Source of the DNA: Brevibacterium sediminis
Lineage (GTDB): Bacteria > Actinomycetota > Actinomycetes > Actinomycetales > Brevibacteriaceae
Assembly (NCBI RefSeq): GCF_013623905.1
Contig: NZ_JABKDD010000001.1
Location: 434,001 to 498,000, forward strand
Reading direction: 5' to 3'
Length of the DNA: 64,000 bases
Position 1 is the first letter of the stretch. The number at the start of each line of letters is the position of its first letter. Of the stretch, positions 11,466-24,003 are shown piece after piece. The position numbers were made by a program, and so were the translations under genes. The notes under the pieces were generated by a model that searched no databases, was not told where the DNA came from, and was given only the letters and a program-made list of their open reading frames with translations.

Positions 11466-12392
11466 CTGGACACTGTCAGGCCGACTCTCGTCTCCGACCT
11501 CCTTCGCGGGGCGACCACGCTCCTCACCGAAGCAGGCATAGCGAGTCCCGAAGCCGATGCGCTCGAACTGCTCGCCCACGCATGGTCGATCGACAGGGCA
11601 TCGCTGAGCCGCCGCCGTCTCTTCGACGAACCCGTGCCGGAGTCGGTGAGCACTCGATTCGCCGAACTCTGTGACCAGCGGAGGCGGCGGACGCCGCTGC
11701 AGCATCTCACCGGCATCGCCCACTTCCGGCATCTGCAGCTGCAGGTGGGCCCCGGAGTCTTCGTGCCCCGACCGGAGACGGAGCTGCTCGCCGGAGCCGT
11801 TCTGAGCGAACTGTCCGAACTCGCCGAAACTGACTCGACGACGGAGAACGACAAGGCTCGGCGTCCCTTCGTCATCGACCTGTGCTCCGGTTCGGGAGCG
11901 ATCTCCCTCTCCGTTGCCACCGAATTCGACTGCGTCGACGTCCTCGGCGTCGAACGCGAATCCGCGGCCCTGGAATGGTCACTGAAGAACCTCGAGCAGT
12001 GCCGCCTCGGCGAGTCGACGGTCGAGTTCATCTCCGGTGATGCGACGACGATCACGAAGGCTCGGCCGGATCTGTGCGGGCGTGCCGACATCGTGGTGAC
12101 GAACCCGCCCTATGTTCCCGATTCCGCCGTGCCGCGGGACCCGGAGGTCGCCGAACACGATCCCGCGGCCGCGCTCTACGGCGGGGATTCGGGTTTGGAG
12201 ATTCCGGGACTCATCATCAGTCAAGCCGAGCAGCTGCTGAGATCAGGCGGACTCTTCCTCATGGAACACAGCGAGGAACAGGGCGAAGGGGCACGGGAAC
12301 TCCTGGAGGCCACGGCCAGTCTGAGACATGCCGCCACATTCCATGACTACACTGGACGCGACCGCTATACAGTGGCGCGCCGTGAGGCGTAG
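11466..12392 (+). CDS. prmC: Release factor glutamine methyltransferase
   Basis: PrmC (HemK) N5-methylates the glutamine of the RF1/RF2 GGQ motif. The sequence shows the N-terminal helical domain (LVSDLLRGATTLLTEAG), the SAM motif VIDLCSGSGAISLSVA and the catalytic NPPY at about 213-216. The start is uncertain. The conserved N-terminus begins right after the prfA stop, yet no ATG, GTG or TTG is in frame there. The only nearby candidate is CTG at 11466, with GGGGGA just upstream. The next upstream initiator in this frame is deep inside prfA. I annotate from the CTG (308 residues, the normal family length). Confidence 0.9.
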   Translation: MDTVRPTLVSDLLRGATTLLTEAGIASPEADALELLAHAWSIDRASLSRRRLFDEPVPESVSTRFAELCDQRRRRTPLQHLTGIAHFRHLQLQVGPGVFVPRPETELLAGAVLSELSELAETDSTTENDKARRPFVIDLCSGSGAISLSVATEFDCVDVLGVERESAALEWSLKNLEQCRLGESTVEFISGDATTITKARPDLCGRADIVVTNPPYVPDSAVPRDPEVAEHDPAAALYGGDSGLEIPGLIISQAEQLLRSGGLFLMEHSEEQGEGARELLEATASLRHAATFHDYTGRDRYTVARREA

Positions 12393-12469
12393 GGGATCTC
12401 GGAGACGAATTCCCGCCGCGTACTGCCCAGTACCGAAACCACAACCCGAACATTCGAAACGGAGAACTC

Positions 12470-13120
12470 GTGTCGAGACGATTCGACGTCAGCCAAGAAG
12501 AGATCCGTGAACTCGTCTTCGACGAGTGCGCGCGAGTCGTCGACACAGGCAACCTGCTCGTCATCCCCACCGATACGGTCTACGGGATCGCCGCCGATGC
12601 CTTCAGCGCATCGGCCGTTGCGGCTCTGCTGGCGGCCAAGGGCCGGGGACGGGACATGCCGCCTCCGGTTCTCGTCCCACGCGCGGAGACCATCTTCGGG
12701 CTCGTCGACGGGGTCGATGAGACCGTGCTGGCACTGACCGCGAAATTCTGGCCCGGACCGCTGACGATCATCGCGAACGCTCAGCCCTCCCTCGACTGGG
12801 ACCTCGGCGATACCCACGGAACCGTGGCCGTGCGCATGCCCGACGACGAGTCGGCGCTGGCCCTGCTCGGCCGCACCGGGCCTCTGGCCGTGTCGAGTGC
12901 GAACATCTCCGGACAGCCCGCCGCCAGGACCGCCGACGAAGCGCAGGAGATGCTCGGCGACGATGTCGACATCTACGTCGACGGGGGAGTGCGGGAGTCG
13001 GGGCTGTCCTCGACGATCATCGACCTCAGCGGCGACGTGCCCCGCATCCTGCGCCGCGGTCCGATCACCGCCGAGGACCTGCGCGAAATCGTCCCCGAAC
13101 TCATCGACCTGGACGGCTGA
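12470..13120 (+). CDS. tsaC: L-threonylcarbamoyladenylate synthase (Sua5/YrdC family)
   Basis: This enzyme makes threonylcarbamoyl-AMP from threonine, bicarbonate and ATP, the first step of t6A37 tRNA modification. It is a single-domain YrdC protein of 216 residues without the C-terminal Sua5 extension. The substrate-binding motifs VIPTDTVYGIAADA, KFWPGPLTII and SSANISGQPA are present. The start is GTG 12470 with CGGAGAA upstream; 77 nt separate it from prmC. The stop is immediately followed by the GTG of the WecA-like gene. Confidence 0.93.
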   Translation: MSRRFDVSQEEIRELVFDECARVVDTGNLLVIPTDTVYGIAADAFSASAVAALLAAKGRGRDMPPPVLVPRAETIFGLVDGVDETVLALTAKFWPGPLTIIANAQPSLDWDLGDTHGTVAVRMPDDESALALLGRTGPLAVSSANISGQPAARTADEAQEMLGDDVDIYVDGGVRESGLSSTIIDLSGDVPRILRRGPITAEDLREIVPELIDLDG

Positions 13121-14230
13121 GTGCGCGCCTACCTCTTCATCCTCGTCGTCTCCGCCCTCGTGGCGTACCTGCTGACTCCAATGGTCAAGCGGGTGGCCGA
13201 ACGAGGAAAGATCTTCTCACCGCTGCGTGACCGCGACGTCCATTCCGTTCCGACGCCGAGGCTGGGCGGAGTCGCGATGTTCGGCGGGCTTCTGGCAGGC
13301 CTCATCTTCGCCTCTCAGATGCCCTTCCTCAATCGGATCTTCGTCGAATTGGGCCCGATCATCGGAATCGCCGGAGCCGCCGGCCTGCTGTGTCTGCTCG
13401 GAGTCATCGACGACATCTGGGACCTCCACTGGATGGCGAAGCTCGCCGGTCAGGCTCTCGCCGCAGGCTTCATGGCGATCAAGGGAGTGGCGCTGCTGTC
13501 GATTCCCTTCGGCGGAGTCATCATCGGCTCCCCGCGGATGTCGATCATCGTCACGGTCCTCGTCGTCCTCGTGACGATCAACGCGGTGAACTTCGTCGAC
13601 GGACTCGACGGTCTCGCCGCGGGCGTCGTCGCCATCGGCGGCAGCGCCTTCTTCATCTACTCCTACTGGCTCGCTCGTGACGCTTCACCGGAGTCGTATG
13701 CGAACCTCGCCTCGCTCATCATCGCGATCCTCGTCGGCGCCTGCCTCGGTTTCCTCCCGCACAATTTCAATCCGGCGAGGATCTTCATGGGCGACTCCGG
13801 GTCGATGCTCATCGGCCTGCTGCTCGCCGCCTCGACGATCAGGGTCACCGGCCAGGTCGACCCGGCGCTGATCGGCCAAGAGCGAGCGTTCGCCACATTC
13901 ATGCCGATCATCCTGCCTGTGGCCGTGATGTTCCTGCCGCTGCTCGACCTCGGACTGGCCGTGGTGCGCAGGCTGCGTGCCGGACAGTCTCCGTTCTCCG
14001 CCGATGCCAAACACCTCCACCACCGGATGCTGCGTCTGGGACATTCACACGCGCGTGCGGTGCTCATCCTCTATACCTGGACGGCGCTCATCGCCTTCGG
14101 ATCGGTGCTGCTCCTGTTCAAGGGCTGGCTGTTCTCGGCCTGCGTCATCGGCGGCCTCGCTGCCATCACCCTGATCTTCACCTTCTATCCCCTTCGCATG
14201 CGTCAGAAAGCCAGAGAGGAAATCTCGTGA
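13121..14230 (+). CDS. MraY/WecA/TagO-family polyprenyl-phosphate glycosyl-1-phosphate transferase
   Basis: This is a multi-spanning membrane enzyme (369 residues, about eleven hydrophobic segments) that moves a sugar-1-phosphate, usually GlcNAc-1-P, from UDP-sugar to undecaprenyl or decaprenyl phosphate. That step starts a cell-wall glycopolymer. The family motifs are present: the DDxxD-like GVIDDIWDL, NFVDGLDGLAAG from residue 157, MGDSGSMLIG and the cytoplasmic HHRMLRLGHS. By position (just before the atp operon) it corresponds to mycobacterial wecA (rfe). The start is GTG 13121, directly after the tsaC stop. Its stop overlaps the next start (GTGA). Confidence 0.9.
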   Translation: MRAYLFILVVSALVAYLLTPMVKRVAERGKIFSPLRDRDVHSVPTPRLGGVAMFGGLLAGLIFASQMPFLNRIFVELGPIIGIAGAAGLLCLLGVIDDIWDLHWMAKLAGQALAAGFMAIKGVALLSIPFGGVIIGSPRMSIIVTVLVVLVTINAVNFVDGLDGLAAGVVAIGGSAFFIYSYWLARDASPESYANLASLIIAILVGACLGFLPHNFNPARIFMGDSGSMLIGLLLAASTIRVTGQVDPALIGQERAFATFMPIILPVAVMFLPLLDLGLAVVRRLRAGQSPFSADAKHLHHRMLRLGHSHARAVLILYTWTALIAFGSVLLLFKGWLFSACVIGGLAAITLIFTFYPLRMRQKAREEIS

Positions 14231-14673
14231 CCGATCCGATACCGCGCCGAGAGACCGAAGTCGAAGCAGCTTGGACCCGCGTCTGGAGGACGCTGCTCAT
14301 CCGGGGCATCATCCTCGTCCTTGTCGTCGCGGCCCTCGGCATGGGCATCGGCTGGCTGGTCTCGGGGATGACGGGATTCGTCGGCGGGGCCGTCGGCGGG
14401 GGACTGGCCGCGGTCTTCATCATCATCACCCTCGTCGTCATGTACGTCGGACGGAACATGGGGCTGACCGCGATCGCCGGGTTCCTCGGCATCGGTTTCC
14501 TCTTCAAGGCCTTCATCTTCATGATCGTCATCTGGCGCATCAAGGACGCCACCTGGCTCGACGGAACGGTCGCCTTCTTCACGATCGTCGTCGCAGTGAT
14601 CGGCTCCTCGCTCGTCGAGGCGATCACCGTGGTCAAGGGACGGGTTCCCTATGTCGATCCGGAGGCGAATTAG
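14227..14673 (+). CDS. AtpI-like small membrane protein
   Basis: This is a 148-residue protein with four hydrophobic segments (from about residues 22, 48, 78 and 112) and a charged N-terminus (PRRETEVEAAWTRVW). It sits between the WecA-like gene, which it overlaps by 4 nt, and atpB, the place of the AtpI-like gene (Rv1303 in M. tuberculosis). AtpI proteins help assemble the c-ring or supply magnesium. No catalytic motif is visible, so the role is inferred from position and topology only. Confidence 0.7.
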   Translation: MTDPIPRRETEVEAAWTRVWRTLLIRGIILVLVVAALGMGIGWLVSGMTGFVGGAVGGGLAAVFIIITLVVMYVGRNMGLTAIAGFLGIGFLFKAFIFMIVIWRIKDATWLDGTVAFFTIVVAVIGSSLVEAITVVKGRVPYVDPEAN

Positions 14674-14753
14674 TCGGGGAGACCAATCCTCGCTCCCATT
14701 TGAGACGCGTCGTAGGGCGAGGCGCAAGACGAATGACGTGTCGTATAAAATCG

Positions 14754-14816
14754 TTGACAGAAATTGCACAGAGAAGCCTGATGAATTTGTCGGTCACTCT
14801 CTACAGTTGGTAGAGT
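14754..14816 (+). promoter_or_regulatory. Promoter region of the ATP synthase operon with a dyad over the -10
   Basis: The 261 nt between 14674 and 14934 hold no gene. The best promoter is TTGTCG (14787-14792), 18 nt, TAGAGT (14811-14816), about 115 nt before the atpB GTG. A consensus-like TTGACA also occurs at 14754-14759 but has no good -10. CTCTAC (14799-14804) and GTAGAG (14810-14815) form an inverted repeat that covers the -10. Confidence 0.45.
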
Positions 14817-14934
14817 AGACCCGGTGCTTGGGCGGATCTTCGCCCTTTGTCGCTCCTGAACCTCAAGCCTCGCCTTCAGTGCGGGGCCAAGGCCAGGCCA
14901 TCAGGGCCCTTGACCATGGGAGAGTAGTAAAAAC

Positions 14935-15747
14935 GTGGGAACACTCAACGCCGCGAACACAACAGTCAGTGCTGCAGAAGGCGGCTTCCACGCACCGTCG
15001 ATGGCTGAATTCTTTCCAGCCTCGTTCCTCTTTGAGGGCACACCGTTCGAAATGAACCGCGTGATGCTCATCCGCATCATCGCCACCGTCGCCGTCGTTG
15101 TGCTGCTGGCCGTCTGGGCCAAGCGCATGAAGCTCATCCCGTCCCGCTTCCAGTCGAGCATGGAGCTCGCCATGGAATTCGTGACCGTCGGCATCGCCGA
15201 AGACACGATGGGCAAGGAGAAAGCCAAGAAGTTCATGCCGCTCATTGTGGCGATCTTCTTCGGTATCCTCTTCTGGAACGTCACGAAGCTCATTCCGTTC
15301 CTCAATATGCCGGGAACCGGCGTCATCGGTATGCCGATCGTGCTGACCCTCGTGGTCTATGTGACCTACCACTGGGCCGGCATCGCGGAGAAGGGCCTCG
15401 GCCGCTACCTGAAGGATTCGCTCATCCTGCCCGGCGTCCCGCCGGTGATGCACATCCTGCTCATCCCGATCGAGTTCATCACCAAGTTCGTCACCCAGCC
15501 GTTCACTCTGGCGATCCGACTCTTCGCGAACATGATGGTCGGCCACCTCCTGCTCGTCCTCTGCTTCTCCGCTACGAGCTTCTTCCTCTTCGACGCCGCC
15601 AACGGATTCCAGTTCTTCGGCATCGTCACCTTCGCCGGCGGCATGTTCGTCTTCATTCTCGAGATGCTCATCGTCGTGCTGCAGGCCTACATCTTCGCTC
15701 TTCTGTCCTGTGTGTACATCAATGCCGCGATCTCGGACGAACACTGA
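14935..15747 (+). CDS. atpB: ATP synthase Fo subunit a
   Basis: Subunit a is the membrane proton channel of F1Fo ATP synthase. The protein has 270 residues with five to six hydrophobic helices. The essential arginine is in the conserved helix QPFTLAIRLFANMMVGHLL. The start is GTG 14935 after GGGAGAG. ATG 15001 is an in-frame alternative but would shorten the periplasmic N-terminus. It is the first gene of a complete atpBEFHAGDC operon. Confidence 0.95.
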   Translation: MGTLNAANTTVSAAEGGFHAPSMAEFFPASFLFEGTPFEMNRVMLIRIIATVAVVVLLAVWAKRMKLIPSRFQSSMELAMEFVTVGIAEDTMGKEKAKKFMPLIVAIFFGILFWNVTKLIPFLNMPGTGVIGMPIVLTLVVYVTYHWAGIAEKGLGRYLKDSLILPGVPPVMHILLIPIEFITKFVTQPFTLAIRLFANMMVGHLLLVLCFSATSFFLFDAANGFQFFGIVTFAGGMFVFILEMLIVVLQAYIFALLSCVYINAAISDEH

Positions 15748-15761
15748 GATCGCACCCAGTC

Positions 15762-15803
15762 TGTAACCCCCTAGTGTTACAAAGCCGGGCCAACCACCCG
15801 GCT
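15762..15803 (+). promoter_or_regulatory. Two tandem hairpins in the atpB-atpE spacer
   Basis: TGTAAC (15762-15767) pairs with GTTACA (15776-15781), and AGCCGGG (15783-15789) pairs with CCCGGCT (15797-15803). They lie 30 nt before the atpE start. No U-tract follows, so termination is unlikely. A role in mRNA processing or in raising atpE expression would fit the high copy number of subunit c. Confidence 0.45.
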
Positions 15804-15812
15804 GCCATATGA

Positions 15813-16058
<246 letters not shown>

Positions 16059-16077
16059 TCTCGAAGAGGACTGAAAG

Positions 16078-16629
16078 ATGACTCCGGTAAACATCGTCGC
16101 CTCCGCGGAGAACCCGCTTCTCCCGGCGCTGTACGACATCGTCTGGAGTGCCGTCTGTCTGCTGATCGTCTTCCTGGTTGTCTGGAAGTACGTCCTTCCC
16201 GCCTTCAACAAGACCCTCGACGAGCGCGCTGAGCGCATCCAGGGTGGAATTGAGAAGGCCGAGAAGGTGCAGGCCGAAGCCGATCAGGCTCTGGCCGAGT
16301 ATCAGAAGCAGCTCGCCGACGGTCGTGCCGAAGCTGCACGACTGCGCGCCGAGGCTCAGGAAGAAGGCGCCCAGATCATCGCCGACATGAAGGCCCAGGC
16401 TCACTCCGAGGCTGATCGCATCATCGCTCAGGCACAGACCCAGATCGACGCCGAACGTCAGTCCGCCATGGTGCAGCTGCGTTCCGAGGTCGGCACTCTT
16501 GCCACGGACCTGGCATCGCGCATCGTCGGTGAATCACTCCTCGATGACCAGCGTTCGGCCAATGTGGTTGATCGCTTCATCTCCGATCTCGAGTCCAACT
16601 CGTCCGCGCAGCCGGTCAAGGGGGCGTGA
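16078..16629 (+). CDS. atpF: ATP synthase Fo subunit b
   Basis: This is the peripheral-stalk subunit of 183 residues. It has one N-terminal membrane helix (ALYDIVWSAVCLLIVFLVVW) followed by a long charged, alanine-rich coiled coil. It is a standard separate b subunit, unlike the b-delta fusion of mycobacteria. Its stop overlaps the atpH start. Confidence 0.94.
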   Translation: MTPVNIVASAENPLLPALYDIVWSAVCLLIVFLVVWKYVLPAFNKTLDERAERIQGGIEKAEKVQAEADQALAEYQKQLADGRAEAARLRAEAQEEGAQIIADMKAQAHSEADRIIAQAQTQIDAERQSAMVQLRSEVGTLATDLASRIVGESLLDDQRSANVVDRFISDLESNSSAQPVKGA

Positions 16630-17435
16630 TGCTCCAGTCGAGCAGATTGTCCCTGCAGGCCGTCCTCGAGACCGCGAATTCCGAGATCTCCGGGGGAGAC
16701 CCCCGACAGATCGGTGAGGAGACTCTGGCACTCGTCGGCGTCCTCGCCGAGAATGTCGGACTGCGCAAGGCTCTGGCAGACTCCTCCGAGTCGGCCGAGA
16801 GGAAGCAGCAGCTGCTGCGGACTCTGTTCTCGACTCGGATCACGGATGCGGTTCTGCGTATCAGCGACAAGGCCGTCGGTCATCGTTGGGCGCGGACCCA
16901 GGACCTCGTCACCAGCCTCGAAGTCGCCGGTGTGACAGCGATCGCTGCTGCCGCACAGGCCGACGGGAAGCTGGGACAGGTCGAAGAGGAGATCTTCCGC
17001 TTCGCGCGTCTGCTTGAATCCAACCACGAGCTGTCCCGCGCGCTTGACTCGCAGGCCACCGATGAGAGCAAGCGTGCTCTCGTCTCCGACCTGCTTACCG
17101 GCAAGGCACAGCCAGACACCATCAAGCTGGTCGAACAGGCAGCTCTGCACCCGCGCGGACTCCGCGTGGCGAAGGCGCTCGACCAGTACAGCGATATCCT
17201 CGCCGCCCGCCAGCAGCGGTCGGTTGCGGACGTCACCGTCGCCAGACCTCTGAGCGAGTCGCAGACCGATAGGCTGCAGGCGGCATTGTCGGCCAGCTAT
17301 GGTCGCGAACTCGTCCTCAATGTCCAGGTCGACCCCGATGTTCTCGGGGGAGTCCGGGTGCAGGTCGGCGACGAGATGATGAACTCGACCGTGGCCGATC
17401 GACTGGCCGATGTGCAGCGCAAGCTCGCAGGTTGA
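16629..17435 (+). CDS. atpH: ATP synthase F1 subunit delta
   Basis: Delta joins the peripheral stalk to the top of the F1 head. The protein has 268 residues. Conserved signs are the N-terminal helical domain (LVGVLAENVGLRKALAD) and the C-terminal VNVQVDPDVLGGVRVQVGDE-like motif. I choose ATG 16629, which overlaps the atpF stop (TGATG) and has AAGGGGG upstream. GTG 16626 is one codon earlier. Confidence 0.94.
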   Translation: MLQSSRLSLQAVLETANSEISGGDPRQIGEETLALVGVLAENVGLRKALADSSESAERKQQLLRTLFSTRITDAVLRISDKAVGHRWARTQDLVTSLEVAGVTAIAAAAQADGKLGQVEEEIFRFARLLESNHELSRALDSQATDESKRALVSDLLTGKAQPDTIKLVEQAALHPRGLRVAKALDQYSDILAARQQRSVADVTVARPLSESQTDRLQAALSASYGRELVLNVQVDPDVLGGVRVQVGDEMMNSTVADRLADVQRKLAG

Positions 17436-17516
17436 CACTAGTGGCCGGCTTCTCCGGCATCGGCGGCCCACCGGTCGTCGGACGCAAGATTTGAGTAAAG
17501 GAAGCAGGGAAACCAG

Positions 17517-19151
<1,635 letters not shown>

Positions 19152-19182
19152 ACCTGTTCCGTAACGGCGAAAGGAAGAACTG

Positions 19183-21590
<2,408 letters not shown>

Positions 21591-21593
21591 GCC

Positions 21594-21854
21594 ATGGCGA
21601 CGCTCGAAGTGAATGTCGTGGCCGCTGATCGCGAGGTATGGGTCGGTGAGGCCAAACGCGTCATCGCCCGTACCCTCGACGGCGAGATCGGCATCCTGCC
21701 GGGCCACGAGCCCGTGCTGGGTGTCGTCGCCGACGGCGAAGCACGGATTCTCACCCCGGGAGAGGACACCATCAGGGTCAAAGCCGATGGCGGATTCCTC
21801 TCGGTGGAGAACAACCGTGTGATCATTGCCGCTGATCAGGCCGAACTTCTCTGA
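21594..21854 (+). CDS. atpC: ATP synthase F1 subunit epsilon
   Basis: This is an 86-residue epsilon subunit consisting of the N-terminal beta-sandwich only (VVAADREVWVGEAKRVIART, then GEIGILPGHEPVLGVVADGE). It lacks the C-terminal helical hairpin that inhibits ATP hydrolysis in other bacteria. The short form is usual in this group. It starts 3 nt after the atpD stop. Confidence 0.94.
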   Translation: MATLEVNVVAADREVWVGEAKRVIARTLDGEIGILPGHEPVLGVVADGEARILTPGEDTIRVKADGGFLSVENNRVIIAADQAELL

Positions 21855-21863
21855 TCCGCAGGT

Positions 21864-21869
21864 TACACT
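21864..21869 (+). promoter_or_regulatory. -10 element (TACACT) for a leaderless GTG start
   Basis: TACACT ends 7 nt before the GTG at 21877, and no Shine-Dalgarno is present. This suggests a leaderless transcript for the DUF2550 gene, separate from atp read-through. Confidence 0.5.
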
Positions 21870-21876
21870 GGCAACC

Positions 21877-22344
21877 GTGAACCCTTCTGTCCTGCTGATC
21901 GTTCTGCTCTCGTTGGTAGGACTCGCGCTTGCTCTGATCGTGGTCGTCACGATCCGACGCAGGTCGATCTCGAAGCTCTCGGGTGCCTTTGACTGTTCCA
22001 TCAACGTGGGCGAGGAGTATTCTTCTCGCCCACGTTGGCGTTTGGGCGTGGCCGTGTTCTCGGTCACTTCACTGGACTGGTATCCGGTCTTTGCACTGAC
22101 GCGGCGAGCCGCGTTCCGATTGCCGCGCGCGGATCTCGACATCCTCGTCCGGCGCAAGCCCACCTCCGGTGAGCAGTATTCGGTTCTGCCCGAAGCGGTC
22201 GTCGTCGACTGCTCATATGGCAAGGCGGACGGTCGTCCACGTTCCGTGTCTCTGGCAATGGACACCGAATCCCTGTCCACGATGGCTTCGTGGCTCGAAT
22301 CATCACCTCCTGGCTTCAATCCGACGATGGGACGTTTCACTTAA
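21877..22344 (+). CDS. DUF2550 family membrane-anchored protein
   Basis: The protein has 155 residues: one N-terminal membrane helix ([20 protein letters not shown]) followed by a basic stop-transfer (TIRRRSISK) and a cytoplasmic beta-rich domain. That domain carries the family features [10 protein letters not shown] and [12 protein letters not shown]. It lies between atpC and murA, as Rv1312 does in M. tuberculosis. The function is unknown. I take GTG 21877; the frame is open further upstream but only over atpC. Its stop overlaps the murA start. Confidence 0.82.
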   Translation: MNPSVLLIVLLSLVGLALALIVVVTIRRRSISKLSGAFDCSINVGEEYSSRPRWRLGVAVFSVTSLDWYPVFALTRRAAFRLPRADLDILVRRKPTSGEQYSVLPEAVVVDCSYGKADGRPRSVSLAMDTESLSTMASWLESSPPGFNPTMGRFT

Positions 22345-23657
22345 TGGATGTCTTCCGCTTGACCGGGCCCGCACAGTTGGCGGGAACCATCGATGTCAGA
22401 GGCGCCAAGAACAGCGTCCTCAAACTGATGGCCGCGAGCCTCCTCGCCGTGGGACGCACAACCATCACCAACGTCCCGGCCATCCTCGACGTGCGGATCA
22501 TGGTCGAGCTGCTCGTCCGCCTCGGCTGCGAGGTCGACTATGTCGCTGAAGACGGCGTCGTGAGCATCGACGTCCCCGCCGAAGTCGGCATCCAAGCCGA
22601 CTACGAACTCGTCCGCGCAATGCGGGCTTCGATCTCCGTCCTCGGCCCGCTGACCGCACGGATGCGAGCCGCACATGTGGCTCTTCCCGGCGGTGACGCC
22701 ATCGGATCTCGGGGACTCGACATGCATCAGGCCGGTCTCGAAGCCCTGGGCGCTGTCGTCCACCTCGACCACGGCTATTTCGTCGCAGAGGCTCCGACGG
22801 GTCTGCGCGGTACCGAGATCGTCCTCGAGTTCCCCTCCGTGGGAGCCACCGAAAACCTCGTTATGGCAGCGACTCTCGCCCACGGCACCACGACCATCGC
22901 CAACGCCGCGCGCGAACCCGAGATCGTCGACATCTGTACGATGCTCGTCGAGATGGGGGCGCAGATCGAGGGGATCGGCACCTCTGACCTCACCATCACC
23001 GGTGTCGAATCGCTGCAGCCGGTCACCCACCGCACCGTCGGCGACCGCATCGTCGCCGGAACCTTCGCCTTCGGCGCCGCATTGAGCGCGGGCGATGTGA
23101 CCGTACGCGGAGTCGGGCTCGACATCATGCCCAATATCGGAATGAAGCTTCGGGATTCGGGCGCCACGGTCGAAGACCTCGGCGAGATCATCCTCGGTGA
23201 CGGAGCGCAGGGCAAGGGATTCCGCGTCCTCGGCGCCTCGCGTCCTCATGCCATCCGGGTGGCCACCATGCCGTTCCCGGGCTTCCCGACGGATCTGCAG
23301 CCGTTCGTCATCGCGTTGAACTCGGTGTCCGACGGTATCGGTCTGCTGTCTGAGAATCTGTTCGAAGCGCGCTGGCGCTTCGTGCAGGAGATCGCCCGCC
23401 TCGGTGCGAAGGTCCGCATCGATGGCAACCATGCGCTCGTGACCGGCAGCGAGAGTCTTTCCGGTGCCGAAGTCGAAGCCTCCGACATTCGCGCGGGAGC
23501 GGGCTTGGTCATGGCCGCCCTCCGGGCCGGGGGTGTCACCGAGGTATCGGGAATCGATCACATCGAACGCGGCTACGAGAATTTCGTCGACAATCTTCGC
23601 GCCCTCGGTGTCGACATCGAACGCGTCGAGAAGCGCGACGTCCTCAGCTTCGACTAG
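22344..23657 (+). CDS. murA: UDP-N-acetylglucosamine 1-carboxyvinyltransferase (Cys-to-Asp form)
   Basis: MurA transfers enolpyruvate from PEP to UDP-GlcNAc, the first committed step of peptidoglycan synthesis. The protein has 437 residues. Family motifs include [17 protein letters not shown] near the N-terminus, [14 protein letters not shown] and the late GTDLQP-type segment ([12 protein letters not shown]). The active-site loop reads [10 protein letters not shown], so the usual catalytic cysteine is Asp118. That substitution is known in mycobacteria to leave the enzyme active but insensitive to fosfomycin. The ATG at 22344 overlaps the preceding stop (TTAATG). Confidence 0.96.
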   Translation: MDVFRLTGPAQLAGTIDVRGAKNSVLKLMAASLLAVGRTTITNVPAILDVRIMVELLVRLGCEVDYVAEDGVVSIDVPAEVGIQADYELVRAMRASISVLGPLTARMRAAHVALPGGDAIGSRGLDMHQAGLEALGAVVHLDHGYFVAEAPTGLRGTEIVLEFPSVGATENLVMAATLAHGTTTIANAAREPEIVDICTMLVEMGAQIEGIGTSDLTITGVESLQPVTHRTVGDRIVAGTFAFGAALSAGDVTVRGVGLDIMPNIGMKLRDSGATVEDLGEIILGDGAQGKGFRVLGASRPHAIRVATMPFPGFPTDLQPFVIALNSVSDGIGLLSENLFEARWRFVQEIARLGAKVRIDGNHALVTGSESLSGAEVEASDIRAGAGLVMAALRAGGVTEVSGIDHIERGYENFVDNLRALGVDIERVEKRDVLSFD

Positions 23658-24003
23658 TTCTCTCACTCGACGAACCCCGCGGACCCTGGCAGTCAGGATT
23701 TGCCTCGTTCGTGCAAGTCGGTCGTCGGTTTTCGGTAGTCGTCGCGCTCGTTTAAGCCGGCCCCCGTCTGTCCGAGGTTCGCTCTCTCGTTCAAGGTCGC
23801 CCTCGTCTGTCGATAGGTAAACGGCGCGGAATTCGCGCTTCGCCTTGAACGGCGACTGCGGCCGACCGCCGTTCGAGGGCCTGCGCGGTGGTTCCGCGGT
23901 CCTGCACGTCGGCCGTTCCTCGTGACGATGCGGTCTGTGTGGAAGAGTCGAGGGTTGTCCACAGCCCGACTTCTCATCCTGGTTCTCCCGCGTCTCGTCA
24001 CGC
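23658..24003. other. Non-coding, repeat-containing gap between murA and the DUF559 gene
   Basis: These 346 nt have no credible gene. They contain three degenerate tandem copies with a 39-nt period (listed separately) and further single copies of a CGTTCAAGG-like motif: the inverted CCTTGAACG at 23843-23851 and CGTTCGAGG at 23870-23878. The composition is no lower in GC than the neighbours. A promoter for the downstream gene is not obvious. Confidence 0.6.
23708..23824. repeat. Three degenerate tandem copies, 39-nt period
   Basis: The copies run 23708-23746, 23747-23785 and 23786-23824. The phase marker is TCGTGCAAG (23709-23717), TCGTTTAAG (23748-23756) and TCGTTCAAG (23787-23795), spaced exactly 39 nt apart. 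Copies 2 and 3 also share CGTCTGTC at the same phase. Copy 1 is the most decayed. Confidence 0.6.

Noticed and set aside
14741..14749. TATAAA at 14744-14749 as the atp operon -10
   Set aside because: No -35 is found at 16-19 nt upstream, while the TTGTCG/TAGAGT pair downstream is better spaced.
22683..22712. MurA as an inactive paralogue because the catalytic Cys is missing
   Set aside because: The Cys-to-Asp form is known to be active, and all other motifs and the genomic position are those of the housekeeping murA.
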